Shown here piece after piece: positions 10,173-19,118 of a DNA stretch of 36,131 nucleotides. The notes beneath the pieces were generated by a model, which saw only the letters and a list, made by a program, of their open reading frames with translations, made no database searches and was not told the origin of the DNA. The position numbers and the translations under genes were made by a program. How positions within the stretch are numbered: position 1 is the stretch's first letter; each line of letters opens with the position of its first letter. Source of the DNA: CAYSDL01 sp964429875 (lineage in GTDB: Bacteria > Fidelibacterota > Marinisomatia > SCGC-AAA003-L08 > D37C17). The stretch covers positions 1 through 36,131 of the forward strand of contig CAYSDL010000014.1 of assembly GCA_964429875.1 (NCBI GenBank). Reading direction: 5' to 3'.

Positions 10173-12902
10173 TTATCCACCTAAAATAGAATTAACCATA
10201 ATAACTATATCAACGACATTAACAATTTCATCACCATTTAAATCAGCATGACATTCATTTTCACCAAGAGAATTTGAACCTAAAACATGTGAAACGACCT
10301 GAACAACATCAACAACATTTAAAACGCCATCACCATTTACATCTCCATCTCCTAAGCAGGCCTCACAAGTTTCATCGCAACTTCCAGCACAGTATGATAC
10401 TGATAAATCAGAACCAGCTACACTAAATATATAGTTTGCATAATCAACATCACCATTCCAACAAGATCCATCTATAGGCGCATTAAATATAGTTGAATTA
10501 GCCCAAATATCATTCCACCATTCACCTTCAGTTGTAACACATAGTATTACAAACTCATAATCACCATCTACCATTGTAGCTTGCATACCATTATCAGTGT
10601 TTGCCCCCCATCCAGACCACTCATCAAAAGTGCCTGTAACGCTTACAAAATCACAATCATCCACACCATCTATATTAAAAGTTACTGTATGATCTGTAGG
10701 TGCACCACCATCATCACCTCCATTACAGTTCTCATCACAAGTCCCCGCACAATAAGAAACAATCACATCTGATCCACCAACAGTAAATCCATAATTTGGA
10801 TATTCATCATCAGGGATAGCATCGCATTCAGAACCCAGAGGAGCTGAATACTGTGTCGAGGAACCCCAAATATCATTCCACCACTCATTAATAGATGTAT
10901 CAACACATAATACTGTAAATTCATATTCACCATCAGGTAAAGTTATCTGCATATCAGTATCTGTAGTAGCTCCCCATCCTGACCAATTATCAAAGTTGCC
11001 TGTAACACTAATAAATCCACAATCATCAAGACCCTCAAGTTCAAAAGTAACATTATATTCTGAAGAAGTTCCTCCATCATCTCCACCATCACTACTACCT
11101 GAACAAGTTTCCTCACAACTTGCAGCACAGTATGCTACATCAATATCAGAATCAATAACAGTAAAACCATAATTGCCCCATTCATCTGAAGGGTCAAAAT
11201 CACAATTTTCTCCAAGTGGAGCATTAATTATTTCTCCCCACCCAGACCAACCATCTGCAGGGCCACTACAGAATATCACAAATTCATATGAACCTTCAAT
11301 AAGATTTTCTACTGTTCCAGTAAAAATGCCATCTTGGTCATCATCAGATAATAAAAGTCCCCAACCAAGCCACTGATCGCCCTCAGCATTCCATGATCCA
11401 TTTAATCCACATTGATCGTAATCTGCATTAGGAAAACCTGTTCCATTAAAATCAATTGAAAAATTGACATTTGCATATATAGTATTACATGAATTATAGT
11501 TAGATGTTTCTACAGTAACTGGGTCAAGAACGCAATCACCATTTTCAAGCAATTGACAATCAGGAATTTGAAATTCTCTATTGTTACAATCAGATCCTGG
11601 AGAAGAACACTCAGAATCAGGATTATTCCCACAATCACCAATACCACCATTACTTTCTATTTCAATTCCATTCACAAACTTATATTCAACAAGCTGACTA
11701 GATTGCAAAGTAACTGTTGCAGAGTAAATATTATCTCCATCAGAATCTGTCATTTCTGTTGGCATCAGACTTAAGCTCCATGGGAATAGTTGATAATTTC
11801 CTATCATATAAACACCATCATCACTAACCTCCATCCCAGACATATCAACATTAAACGTTACATCTACATCGGCTGGAGGCTGACATGTGTCCCAGCATGT
11901 GCCAAAACAATATGGAGTAAGTAATAGATCTTCTTCTTCTAAAATAAATCCATAGTTTCCGTATGAATCATCTGGCAACCAATCACAACCACTACCAATA
12001 GGAGCACCTCCTTGTAGACCATCCCATCCATCTGTTGTAAACAAATATTCATTTTCTCCAATAGGCAATTCTAATGTTAGTTCCCATATATCATCTCCAT
12101 TAACATCACTCATTGGATTGCAATGTCCACACCATCCATTAAATGTTCCTTGTAAGTAAACTACATCAGAGTCTGATAAATTCTGTTGAGACATATCAAC
12201 TTGAAATGTAACATTTGAATACACTACTTCAAAACATTCTTCACTGCAACTACTAAAACATACTGTATCTAAAACTAAATTTTGGTTACTTTCTACTATA
12301 ACCTCTCTATCACCCCATTGACCAACTTCGCACTCAGCCGGGACCTCTTCCCAACCACTTCCTGTATTCCAATCAGTCCACCATCCATTACGATATTTAT
12401 ATGTATATGTTCCTGGGTCCAATGCTATAGAGTAAGACCAAATACCATCACCATCTTCATCTGTCATTATAAATCCAGGTTCAGGATAAAAATTTCCTAT
12501 CCATAAAGTGGGCCCTTCTTCACCAACATCCTGTTGTGACATATTAACATTAAAAGTTACCAATTGTGGTTGTTCAAGAGCTCCTTCATCAATCCAGGCC
12601 GCAATAAGATCTATATCATTTTGCTCAAGTGAGCCAGTTGGAGGCATGTCACCCATTGCAGATTCATCTCTAGTAATTCTATCATAAAGTTCACTTGCAG
12701 CATGATTTCCAGGGACAATAACATCACCATTATTGCTTCCTTCCATTAAATTATCATAATTAGAAAGATTCAACCCCCCCGATGAATTACCTAAATGACA
12801 ATTTCCACAATTACTATCAAAAATAGGTTGAATTTCTGTTTGATAATCAACTGCAAATATTGCAGTAAATAAAATTGATAAAAATATTGATTTTGTTTTC
12901 AT
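10173..12902 (-). CDS. Secreted cytochrome c (PSCyt1-like) fused to six carbohydrate-binding-like modules and a dockerin
   Basis: A 909-residue exported protein. The start is the ATG at 12900-12902 (MKTKSIFLSILF), preceded by AAGGGAG with 8-base spacing; an upstream in-frame ATG at 12926 lacks this. Residues 18-108 form a PSCyt1-type cytochrome c domain: EIQPIFDSNCGNCHLG with the heme motif CGNCH at 32-36, MPP at 86-88 as the likely axial methionine, and a closing AAWIDEGA. Six Ig/CBM48-like modules follow at roughly 115-223, 231-340, 348-472, 479-600, 618-726 and 740-846, mostly opening V(T/N)F.(V/I)D and closing with YC.G.C...C-type cysteines. Residues 849-909 are two dockerin-type loops (GDVNGDGVLNVVD, ADLNGDEIVNVVD). 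It lies between the symporter and receptor 1. Binding of glucan and electron transfer are both inferred; no oxidase partner is visible. Confidence 0.75.
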   Translation of the reverse strand: MKTKSIFLSILFTAIFAVDYQTEIQPIFDSNCGNCHLGNSSGGLNLSNYDNLMEGSNNGDVIVPGNHAASELYDRITRDESAMGDMPPTGSLEQNDIDLIAAWIDEGALEQPQLVTFNVNMSQQDVGEEGPTLWIGNFYPEPGFIMTDEDGDGIWSYSIALDPGTYTYKYRNGWWTDWNTGSGWEEVPAECEVGQWGDREVIVESNQNLVLDTVCFSSCSEECFEVVYSNVTFQVDMSQQNLSDSDVVYLQGTFNGWCGHCNPMSDVNGDDIWELTLELPIGENEYLFTTDGWDGLQGGAPIGSGCDWLPDDSYGNYGFILEEEDLLLTPYCFGTCWDTCQPPADVDVTFNVDMSGMEVSDDGVYMIGNYQLFPWSLSLMPTEMTDSDGDNIYSATVTLQSSQLVEYKFVNGIEIESNGGIGDCGNNPDSECSSPGSDCNNREFQIPDCQLLENGDCVLDPVTVETSNYNSCNTIYANVNFSIDFNGTGFPNADYDQCGLNGSWNAEGDQWLGWGLLLSDDDQDGIFTGTVENLIEGSYEFVIFCSGPADGWSGWGEIINAPLGENCDFDPSDEWGNYGFTVIDSDIDVAYCAASCEETCSGSSDGGDDGGTSSEYNVTFELEGLDDCGFISVTGNFDNWSGWGATTDTDMQITLPDGEYEFTVLCVDTSINEWWNDIWGSSTQYSAPLGSECDAIPDDEYPNYGFTVGGSDVIVSYCAGTCDENCNGGDDGGAPTDHTVTFNIDGVDDCDFVSVTGTFDEWSGWGANTDNGMQATMVDGDYEFVILCVTTEGEWWNDIWANSTIFNAPIDGSCWNGDVDYANYIFSVAGSDLSVSYCAGSCDETCEACLGDGDVNGDGVLNVVDVVQVVSHVLGSNSLGENECHADLNGDEIVNVVDIVIMVNSILGG

Positions 12903-12935
12903 TATTATTTCTCCCTTATATGTCATAAATAAAAA

Positions 12936-14507
12936 TTATCTAAAAATATACCAAATTACTAGAACTGCTACAATAAGTAATCCAGTAAGAAGTTTATCTT
13001 GCTTTGATCCAGCCTCTCTATTTTCTGAAGAATAAACAACATCTTTAATTTTTTCATAGTTAGGCTCTGGTGTCATATAACTAACTGCTAACATAATTAC
13101 TGAACAGATTAAAAATAAATATAAAGCAAAATGTAAAAAATGAGACTGAGTTAAAATATTAGAGTTCCCTTGTATCTCACTAAAAAGTCTACCAACTCCC
13201 AATAAAGCTCCTACGCCAAATGCTGACATAACTCCCTGAGAATTAATTCTTTTTATAAATAATCCAAGAAGAAATGCTGCTGCAATTGGTGGAGAAATAT
13301 ATGCTTGAATGCCTTGAATATACTGGAACAGTCCTCCCCCAGATAAAGATTTTTGGAATGGGATCCAGAGCATTCCAGTTATAACAAGAACACCCGTAGC
13401 TATCTGCCCTACTCTAACCAAATGCTTTTCAGATTTTTCAGGATTGTATTTTTTATATATATCCCATGTTATAAGAGTAGAACAAGAATTAAATACAGAT
13501 GATAATGAGCTCATTAAAGCAGATAAAATACCAGCTGCTACAAGACCTCTTAATCCAACAGGAAGAAGAAACTGAATCATTGCAGGCAAAGTCCCCGCAC
13601 TATTTTCAAGAACAAAACCAGAGTTTGGATCATTATTTAGAGTATATGCAATCATACCAGGTAAAACAAAAATAAACATCGGTGTTAATTTAAGAAAGCC
13701 TGCAAAGATAGTAGCTTTTCTACCAACACTAACATTTTTTGCTGCAAGAACTCTTTGAACTATAAATTGATCTGTACACCAATACCATATACCTAAAATA
13801 GGTGCACCAAACAAAATTGCTGTCCATGGGTAATCAGCATCAGATGCAGACCTCCATAGACTCATAAAACCTTCACCAGAAGTAGCAACCATATTGCCCC
13901 ATCCACCAATAGCATCTAGTCCAAAAATTGTTACAAGAATTGATCCTCCTAAAAGTAAAAACATCTGAATTGTATCTGTATAAATAACTGCTTTTAAGCC
14001 CCCAATAATCGTATAAAACCCTGTAACAACGACAACAATAATTGCCCCTGTCCAAAAATCAATCCCAAGCAAGGTTTCAAAAACAATTGCTCCAGCAAAA
14101 ATAGTTACAGATATTTTTGTAATTACATATGCAAATATAGAAACAAGAGATAAATACATTCTTGCTGAAGGAGAAAATCTAACTTCTAAGAATTCTGGCA
14201 TTGTAGTTACTCCGCTTCTCTTATAAAATGGTACAAAAACCCACCCTAATATTAAAAGCATAAAAGCAGCAAGGATTTCAAATTGAGATTCAATTAATCC
14301 TTTTTTAAATCCGCTTTCTGCTAGACCAACTAAATGTTCTGAACCAATATTTGAAGCAAACAAGGATGCTCCAATAACAAACCAACCTAAATTTCTATTA
14401 GCTAAAAAATACTGGGATGTATCTTCTTTGCTTCTAGAAGAGTAAATCCCAACACCGAGGATAACAGCAAAATAAAGACCTAAAACTAAAAAATCCAAAA
14501 ATTCCAT
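12936..14507 (-). CDS. Sodium/glucose cotransporter (SSS family, SglT-like)
   Basis: A 523-residue inner-membrane symporter with about 14 hydrophobic segments, the normal length for the solute:sodium symporter family. Motifs align well with Vibrio SglT: ASNIGSEHLVG (51-61), TMPEFLE (102-108), GGLKAVIYTDTIQ (169-181) and TDQFIVQRVLAAKN (245-258), the region that carries the SglT sugar- and gate-lining residues. It should import glucose or a related hexose with sodium, fitting a marine cell. The ATG has a TTGGAG element about 7 bases upstream. It is the first gene of the first minus-strand operon, 33 bases before the cytochrome/CBM gene, and is divergent from the GH3 gene across 93 bases. The likely job is uptake of glucose released in the periplasm by GH3 and GH97. 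The exact sugar is inferred. Confidence 0.87.
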   Translation of the reverse strand: MEFLDFLVLGLYFAVILGVGIYSSRSKEDTSQYFLANRNLGWFVIGASLFASNIGSEHLVGLAESGFKKGLIESQFEILAAFMLLILGWVFVPFYKRSGVTTMPEFLEVRFSPSARMYLSLVSIFAYVITKISVTIFAGAIVFETLLGIDFWTGAIIVVVVTGFYTIIGGLKAVIYTDTIQMFLLLGGSILVTIFGLDAIGGWGNMVATSGEGFMSLWRSASDADYPWTAILFGAPILGIWYWCTDQFIVQRVLAAKNVSVGRKATIFAGFLKLTPMFIFVLPGMIAYTLNNDPNSGFVLENSAGTLPAMIQFLLPVGLRGLVAAGILSALMSSLSSVFNSCSTLITWDIYKKYNPEKSEKHLVRVGQIATGVLVITGMLWIPFQKSLSGGGLFQYIQGIQAYISPPIAAAFLLGLFIKRINSQGVMSAFGVGALLGVGRLFSEIQGNSNILTQSHFLHFALYLFLICSVIMLAVSYMTPEPNYEKIKDVVYSSENREAGSKQDKLLTGLLIVAVLVIWYIFR

Positions 14508-14600
14508 AATTACTCCAATAATTATATCTAAATTAGGTTCTAATATAACAATACTTTTGTATGAATTTTAATAAAAATAAACATTAAATATTGAGGAGAA
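14508..14600. promoter_or_regulatory. Divergent promoter region between symporter operon and GH3 operon
   Basis: A 93-base AT-rich intergenic region feeding both directions. On the plus strand, TACTTTTG at 14552-14559 fits the Bacteroidetes-type -7 element (TAnnTTTG), 41 bases before the GH3 start; no clear -33 TTG was found at the right distance. GAGGAG at 14593-14598 serves as the GH3 ribosome-binding site, rather close to the ATG. TATTGGAG on the minus strand serves the symporter. The promoter reading is tentative because promoter consensus in this phylum is not known to me. Confidence 0.35.
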
Positions 14601-16415
14601 ATGGAGAAATATTTTAAATTATTAAAACTACAGTTTTTGATGACTTTAATATTATCATTATCTAGTGCCAAAACTATTGATGAAAAAGTAGATAATTTAT
14701 TAAATGAGATGACTATGGATGAAAAAATTGGTCAAATGACACAAATTGATAGACGTTTTTTAAGATCTGACAATGATATTATTAAATTTGGTATTGGATC
14801 TATATTAAGTGGTGGAGGGTCAGTCCCTGAAGATAATTCAATAAAGGGGTGGGCAGATATGTATGATCATTTTCAAAAACTCTCTCAGCAAACAAGATTG
14901 AAAATTCCTCTTATTTATGGTATTGATGCTGTTCATGGACATAATAATGTATATGGAGCTACAATTTTTCCACATAATATTGGCCTTGGTTGTACTTTTG
15001 ATCAAGATATTGTTTACAAAGTTGCAGATATAACAGCACGTGAAGTATCTGCAACGGGTATAGATTGGAATTTTGCTCCTTGCCTTTCCATTCCTCAAGA
15101 TGAACGATGGGGCAGATATTATGAAGGTTATTCTGAAGATGCAGATCTTGTTGCAACACTTGGACTTTCCACTATACAAGGGTATCAAAATGTTTTAGGA
15201 AAAAATCATTCAATAGCAGCCTGTGCAAAACACTTTATTGGTGATGGAGCAACATTATGGGGTACTGGTGATAACAATTATAAGATTGATAGAGGCAATG
15301 CTCTTATTAGCAATGCTGAGCTTTATCAAAAATATCTAGTCCCCTATAAAAAAGCAATAGATAATGGAGTGCTTACAGTAATGGCATCTTTTAACAGCTA
15401 TAATGATTTAAAATGCCATGCAAGTAGTTATCTTTTTAATGATCTTCTTAAAGATGAATTGAAGTTTGAAGGTTTTGTAATATCAGATTGGAGAGGAATA
15501 GATGAAATTCCCGGTGATTATAAATCAGATATAATTACATCTATTAATGCAGGAATTGATATGATTATGGTCCCTGGTGATACTATATGGGGAGGTCAGC
15601 CTTATCACAAATTTTTAAAATTATTCAAAGAATCTGTTAGCGAAGGAAGTATTAAAGAAAAAAGAATCAATGATGCAGTTCGTAGAATTTTAAAGGCTAA
15701 ATATATGCTTGGACTATTTGATAATCCTTATACTAATAGAAGCTATATAGATGCTTTTGGTTCTTTTGAACATAGGCAGGTAGCACGAGAGTCAGTAAGA
15801 AAATCGCTTGTACTATTAAAAAATAATAATGTATTGCCTATACCAAAAAATGTTGAACATATTCATGTAGCAGGGATTGGAGCAAATGATATTGGAATGC
15901 AATGTGGTGGATGGACTATGGAGTGGCAAGGGAAAATGGGTCCAATTACTAAAGGAACAACTATTTTAGAAGGAATTCAATCTGCTGTATTTCCAACAAC
16001 AAAAGTTACATATTCTTCTGATGGAATAGGTGGATCTAACGCAACTGTTGGGATTGTTGTAATTGGAGAAGAGCCTTATGCTGAAGGTGTCGGTGATAAA
16101 GAAGAACTTTTTCTATCAGAAAAAGATAAAATTGTATTAGAAAATATGCAGAAATATGATTTTCCCCTAATTGTTATTATGCTTTCAGGTAGGCCTTTAA
16201 TAATAACTGAAGAAATAAATAACTGGGATACATTTATAGCAGCATGGCTTCCAGGAAGTGAAGGGGATGGCATATCAGATGTTCTTTTTGGTGATTACAA
16301 ACCTACTGGAAAATTATCTTTTGCATGGCCAAAATCAATGAATCAAATTCCTTTAGATCATAAAGATAAAAAAGCTGATCCTCTTTTTAATTATAAATTT
16401 GGACTAACCTATTAA
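14601..16415 (+). CDS. GH3 beta-glucosidase / exo-beta-glucanase
   Basis: A 604-residue secreted glycoside hydrolase of family 3. A signal peptide (1-23, ending SLSSAK) precedes the TIM-barrel domain: EKIGQMTQID (41-50), IPLIYGIDAVHGHNN (102-116), FAPCLSIPQDERWGRYYE (158-175), KHFIGDGATLWGTGDNN (210-226), and GFVISDWRGI (291-300) with the nucleophile Asp296. The second domain carries GEEPYAEGVGD (489-499), a motif typical of the barley ExoI/BglX-like exo-glucanase branch, with Glu495 as candidate acid/base. It should remove glucose from the non-reducing ends of beta-1,3- or beta-1,4-gluco-oligosaccharides, probably in the periplasm. Its stop overlaps the next start (TAATG), coupling it to the lipoprotein GH16 laminarinase, which fits sequential laminarin breakdown. 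Exact linkage preference cannot be read from sequence. Confidence 0.9.
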   Translation: MEKYFKLLKLQFLMTLILSLSSAKTIDEKVDNLLNEMTMDEKIGQMTQIDRRFLRSDNDIIKFGIGSILSGGGSVPEDNSIKGWADMYDHFQKLSQQTRLKIPLIYGIDAVHGHNNVYGATIFPHNIGLGCTFDQDIVYKVADITAREVSATGIDWNFAPCLSIPQDERWGRYYEGYSEDADLVATLGLSTIQGYQNVLGKNHSIAACAKHFIGDGATLWGTGDNNYKIDRGNALISNAELYQKYLVPYKKAIDNGVLTVMASFNSYNDLKCHASSYLFNDLLKDELKFEGFVISDWRGIDEIPGDYKSDIITSINAGIDMIMVPGDTIWGGQPYHKFLKLFKESVSEGSIKEKRINDAVRRILKAKYMLGLFDNPYTNRSYIDAFGSFEHRQVARESVRKSLVLLKNNNVLPIPKNVEHIHVAGIGANDIGMQCGGWTMEWQGKMGPITKGTTILEGIQSAVFPTTKVTYSSDGIGGSNATVGIVVIGEEPYAEGVGDKEELFLSEKDKIVLENMQKYDFPLIVIMLSGRPLIITEEINNWDTFIAAWLPGSEGDGISDVLFGDYKPTGKLSFAWPKSMNQIPLDHKDKKADPLFNYKFGLTY

Positions 16416-17479
16416 TGCCTTATAAAATTATCTATATCTTTCTCCTTTTATTAACTATGGCGTGTGATGAAAAAAGCTATAATGATTTTAATCCTCTATC
16501 AAATGGCTGCGATAACCCTGAAAATATAATTGAAGATGTATCTGGGATATGCTGTAAATATACTGATCTTGACTGTAATCAAATATGTTATGGATCAATG
16601 CAAGTAGATCAATGCAATATATGTGGTGGTAATAATTCAGATTGTGATATTATAGGGTGTAATGACTCTAGTGCTGAGAATTATGATGAAAACTCAACTG
16701 AAAATACCAACTGTATATACAATGAAGTTTTACCTGAAGGTTGGACTCTTGTATGGAATGATGAATTTAATTCAGATAATTTAGATTTAACAAAATGGGA
16801 CTATCAGCTTGGAACTGGTAGTCAGTATGGACTTTCTGGTTGGGGAAATAATGAAGAGCAGTATTATACTGATCAAATCAACAATCTCTATTTTGACACA
16901 TGTGATATTGATAATAATTGTCTCATTATTAAAGCATACCACCAAACCTATGAATCTAGTGCATATACTTCATCAAGAATAAAATCTGCAGGAGCAGGTG
17001 TTCGAACCTATGGAAGGATTGATGTTAGAGCAAAACTTCCATCAGCTCCTGGTACATGGCCAGCAATATGGATGCTCCCAGAGAATACTACCTATGGAGG
17101 GTGGCCTGCAAGTGGGGAAATTGATATTATGGAACACGTTGGGTGTGATCTTGGGACTATTCATGGATCAATTCATTGCAATAATTACAATCATCAAGAT
17201 GGAACCCAGCAAACATCTACTTTACAAAATTTAAATGTTGAAGAGTTTCACATATATCGAATTGAATGGAATGAAAGTTATATTAAGTGGTATGTTGATG
17301 ATACTATGTTTTTCCAATTCAACAATAATCAAGAAGGCCCAGATAGCTGGCCATTTGATATCGATTTTCATTTAATTATTAATCTAGCTATTGGTGGAAA
17401 TTTTGGTGGTTATTGCGAATTTACTTCAAGTGCTTTTCCACAAGAGATGGAAATAGACTACGTTAGAATATATGAATGA
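16415..17479 (+). CDS. GH16 endo-beta-1,3-glucanase (laminarinase), probable lipoprotein
   Basis: A 354-residue family-16 hydrolase. The N-terminus (MPYKIIYIFLLLLTMACDEK) ends in a lipobox-like stretch with Cys17 followed by acidic residues, a pattern linked to surface-exposed lipoproteins in Bacteroidetes. Residues 30-102 form a Cys-rich tether (QCNICGGNNSDCD, then GCNDSSAENYDENS). The catalytic domain spans 108-354: VWNDEFNS, GTWPAIWMLP (213-222), and SGEIDIMEHVG (233-243) with nucleophile Glu235 and acid/base Glu240. The E-x-D-x-x-E arrangement and neighbouring WP.SGE segment are those of laminarinases (GH16_3 type). It overlaps the GH3 gene by one base and faces the second laminarinase, whose gene ends only 8 bases away. 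It is inferred to cut laminarin at the outer-membrane surface and is probably tethered there. Confidence 0.88.
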   Translation: MPYKIIYIFLLLLTMACDEKSYNDFNPLSNGCDNPENIIEDVSGICCKYTDLDCNQICYGSMQVDQCNICGGNNSDCDIIGCNDSSAENYDENSTENTNCIYNEVLPEGWTLVWNDEFNSDNLDLTKWDYQLGTGSQYGLSGWGNNEEQYYTDQINNLYFDTCDIDNNCLIIKAYHQTYESSAYTSSRIKSAGAGVRTYGRIDVRAKLPSAPGTWPAIWMLPENTTYGGWPASGEIDIMEHVGCDLGTIHGSIHCNNYNHQDGTQQTSTLQNLNVEEFHIYRIEWNESYIKWYVDDTMFFQFNNNQEGPDSWPFDIDFHLIINLAIGGNFGGYCEFTSSAFPQEMEIDYVRIYE

Positions 17480-17487
17480 TATAGGAA

Positions 17488-18864
17488 CTAAGGATTTACA
17501 ATCGTTTCAACAAAAATAACAACATCTATTATATTAATAAAACCATCATTATTTATATCTGAACAACTATCTACTTCACTTCCATTGTTAGGACTAAGAA
17601 TAAAATCAACAATCTGAACAATATCAATAACATCTAAATTTCCATCTCCAGATACATCTCCAGGAAGAGAGCATTCACTTAATTGATACACTCTAACATA
17701 ATCAATCTCATATCTTTGCGGAAAAAGATTGTTTTCTGTTTCACATGGCATAAAATGGCTGCCAATTGCAAGATTTAAAATAACGTAAAACTCTTGGTCA
17801 TAAGGCCATTGTTGCCAACCACCATTAGTTCTAAAATATGTTCCAATATAATTGCTATCTACATAAAATTTAAGCTCATCTTCTGTCCACTCGACTTCAT
17901 AAATATGAAAATCTGATGTTGCGCTTGTATAAGTACTGTAGCTAGTAGGTGGAATCCCACCATTCCAATTATAAGTATTGTTATGAACAGTAGAATGTAC
18001 ATGGCCAGGATCACAGCCATAATGTTCCATGATGTCAATTTCGCCACTATGAGGCCACCCACCATAAACTGAATTTGTTGGCATAAGCCAAAAAGCAGGC
18101 CATGTTCCACCAGCCTCAGGAACTTTAATGCTTGCAGAGATTTTTCCATATAAGAAATCAGCCTTATTTCTTGTTTGCATTCTAGTAGATGTATAATTGA
18201 AACCTCCATATGATTCATTTCGTGCTTCAATTACAAGTTTTCCATTTTCTATGGAAGCATTTTCTTGTCTATAATACTGGTGCTCACCATTTCCCCATCC
18301 CCAGTTTCCATTTCCTGTTTCAAAATTCCATTTACTCTCATCAATTGCAGTATCATTAAATTCATCACTCCAAACAAGAATATATTCTTCATTATTTTCA
18401 CCGCCATCATCACCACCATCATCACCACTATCGCCTCCTCCATCACTATTTTCTGGGCAAATTTCATCACAACTTCCAGCACAATAAGAATGTTCTATGT
18501 TAGATCCAGATAAAATAAAACCATAATTAGCCCACTCATCGTCAGGATTAAAATCGCAGCTTGAACCTATTGGAGCATTAATTATCTCCCCCCAACCTGA
18601 CCAACTATCAACAGCTCCTGTTAATGCAATGACATATTGATATGTACCATCTTCAATATTTAAATCTCCAGTAAAAATATTATCTCCATCACTATCAACC
18701 AAAGTAACGCCCCATCCTGACCAATCATTCCAGCTTCCATTTATAACAACATTATTATAATTATCATTTGGAAAATTCTGACTGCTCATATCAATATTAA
18801 ATGTGATTGATCCTGTATAACAGAGGGTTAAAAAAATAAATATAATTGCGCTTTTATTAAACAT
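17488..18864 (-). CDS. Secreted GH16 laminarinase with N-terminal binding-like module and C-terminal dockerin
   Basis: A 458-residue protein. Signal peptide about 1-18; an Ig/CBM-like module 20-136 (ITFNIDMSSQN, INGSWNDWSGWG, then WSGWGEIINAPIG, closing YCAGSCDEIC); a Gly/Asp linker 140-160; GH16 catalytic domain 161-395 with SGEIDIMEHYG (273-283), nucleophile Glu275 and acid/base Glu280; and a two-loop dockerin 398-458 (GDVSGDGNLDVID, SDINNDGFINIID). The catalytic core closely resembles the lipoprotein laminarinase encoded tail-to-tail at 16415-17479. The N-terminal module is strikingly close to module 4 of the cytochrome/CBM protein. The start is supported by an AGG about 10 bases upstream. 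It should cut beta-1,3-glucan outside the cell. The dockerin implies docking to an unseen cohesin or surface partner, or acts as a stability or sorting tag. Confidence 0.87.
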   Translation of the reverse strand: MFNKSAIIFIFLTLCYTGSITFNIDMSSQNFPNDNYNNVVINGSWNDWSGWGVTLVDSDGDNIFTGDLNIEDGTYQYVIALTGAVDSWSGWGEIINAPIGSSCDFNPDDEWANYGFILSGSNIEHSYCAGSCDEICPENSDGGGDSGDDGGDDGGENNEEYILVWSDEFNDTAIDESKWNFETGNGNWGWGNGEHQYYRQENASIENGKLVIEARNESYGGFNYTSTRMQTRNKADFLYGKISASIKVPEAGGTWPAFWLMPTNSVYGGWPHSGEIDIMEHYGCDPGHVHSTVHNNTYNWNGGIPPTSYSTYTSATSDFHIYEVEWTEDELKFYVDSNYIGTYFRTNGGWQQWPYDQEFYVILNLAIGSHFMPCETENNLFPQRYEIDYVRVYQLSECSLPGDVSGDGNLDVIDIVQIVDFILSPNNGSEVDSCSDINNDGFINIIDVVIFVETIVNP

Positions 18865-18989
18865 TAATTCTTTACCTATCTTATTAAAAGTAACTTAACA
18901 ATTCTATATATATTAATAAAATATATAATTTCTTTCATTATGTAACTATATAACTCTAATATATTGATATTTTTTATATTATAAGTTAT
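18865..18989. promoter_or_regulatory. Intergenic region upstream of the dockerin laminarinase
   Basis: About 125 bases of very AT-rich DNA between divergent genes, ending at the assembly gap. It contains CTATATAACT at 18946-18955, the exact reverse complement of AGTTATATAG at 19095-19104 beyond the gap. No convincing -35/-10 pair can be named. The region must hold the promoter of the laminarinase and perhaps part of that for the permuted GH16. Confidence 0.35.
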
Positions 18990-19089
18990 NNNNNNNNNNN
19001 NNNNNNNNNNNNNNNNNNNNNNNNNNNNNNNNNNNNNNNNNNNNNNNNNNNNNNNNNNNNNNNNNNNNNNNNNNNNNNNNNNNNNNNNN
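18990..19089. other. Assembly gap of 100 N
   Basis: Exactly 100 undetermined bases, a conventional scaffold-gap size and not a measured length. The same 11 bases, TTATAAGTTAT, end the left contig (18979-18989) and start the right one (19090-19100). The two contigs may therefore really overlap, leaving no missing sequence. Confidence 0.95.
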
Positions 19090-19118
19090 TTATAAGTTAT
19101 ATAGGTATAAAAATAATT

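Noticed and set aside
12903..12926. Longer N-terminus of the cytochrome/CBM protein starting MTYKGEII
   Set aside because: The downstream ATG at 12902 has AAGGGAG at correct spacing and begins a standard signal peptide; the extension would bury the signal.
14838..15188. 116-codon open frame antisense to the GH3 gene
   Set aside because: It lies wholly inside a well-supported GH3 catalytic domain, has low-complexity composition, no signal or domain, and no ribosome-binding site. It is a shadow of the AT-rich coding strand.
17859..18230. 123-codon open frame inside the dockerin laminarinase, same strand, other frame
   Set aside because: It overlaps the conserved GH16 catalytic motif region in another frame and shows no recognisable protein features.
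18400..18440. Tandem cat/cac-rich repeat resembling a microsatellite
   Set aside because: It encodes the Gly/Asp linker of the laminarinase on the minus strand. Similar short linkers occur in the cytochrome/CBM protein, so it is a protein linker rather than a mobile or CRISPR repeat.
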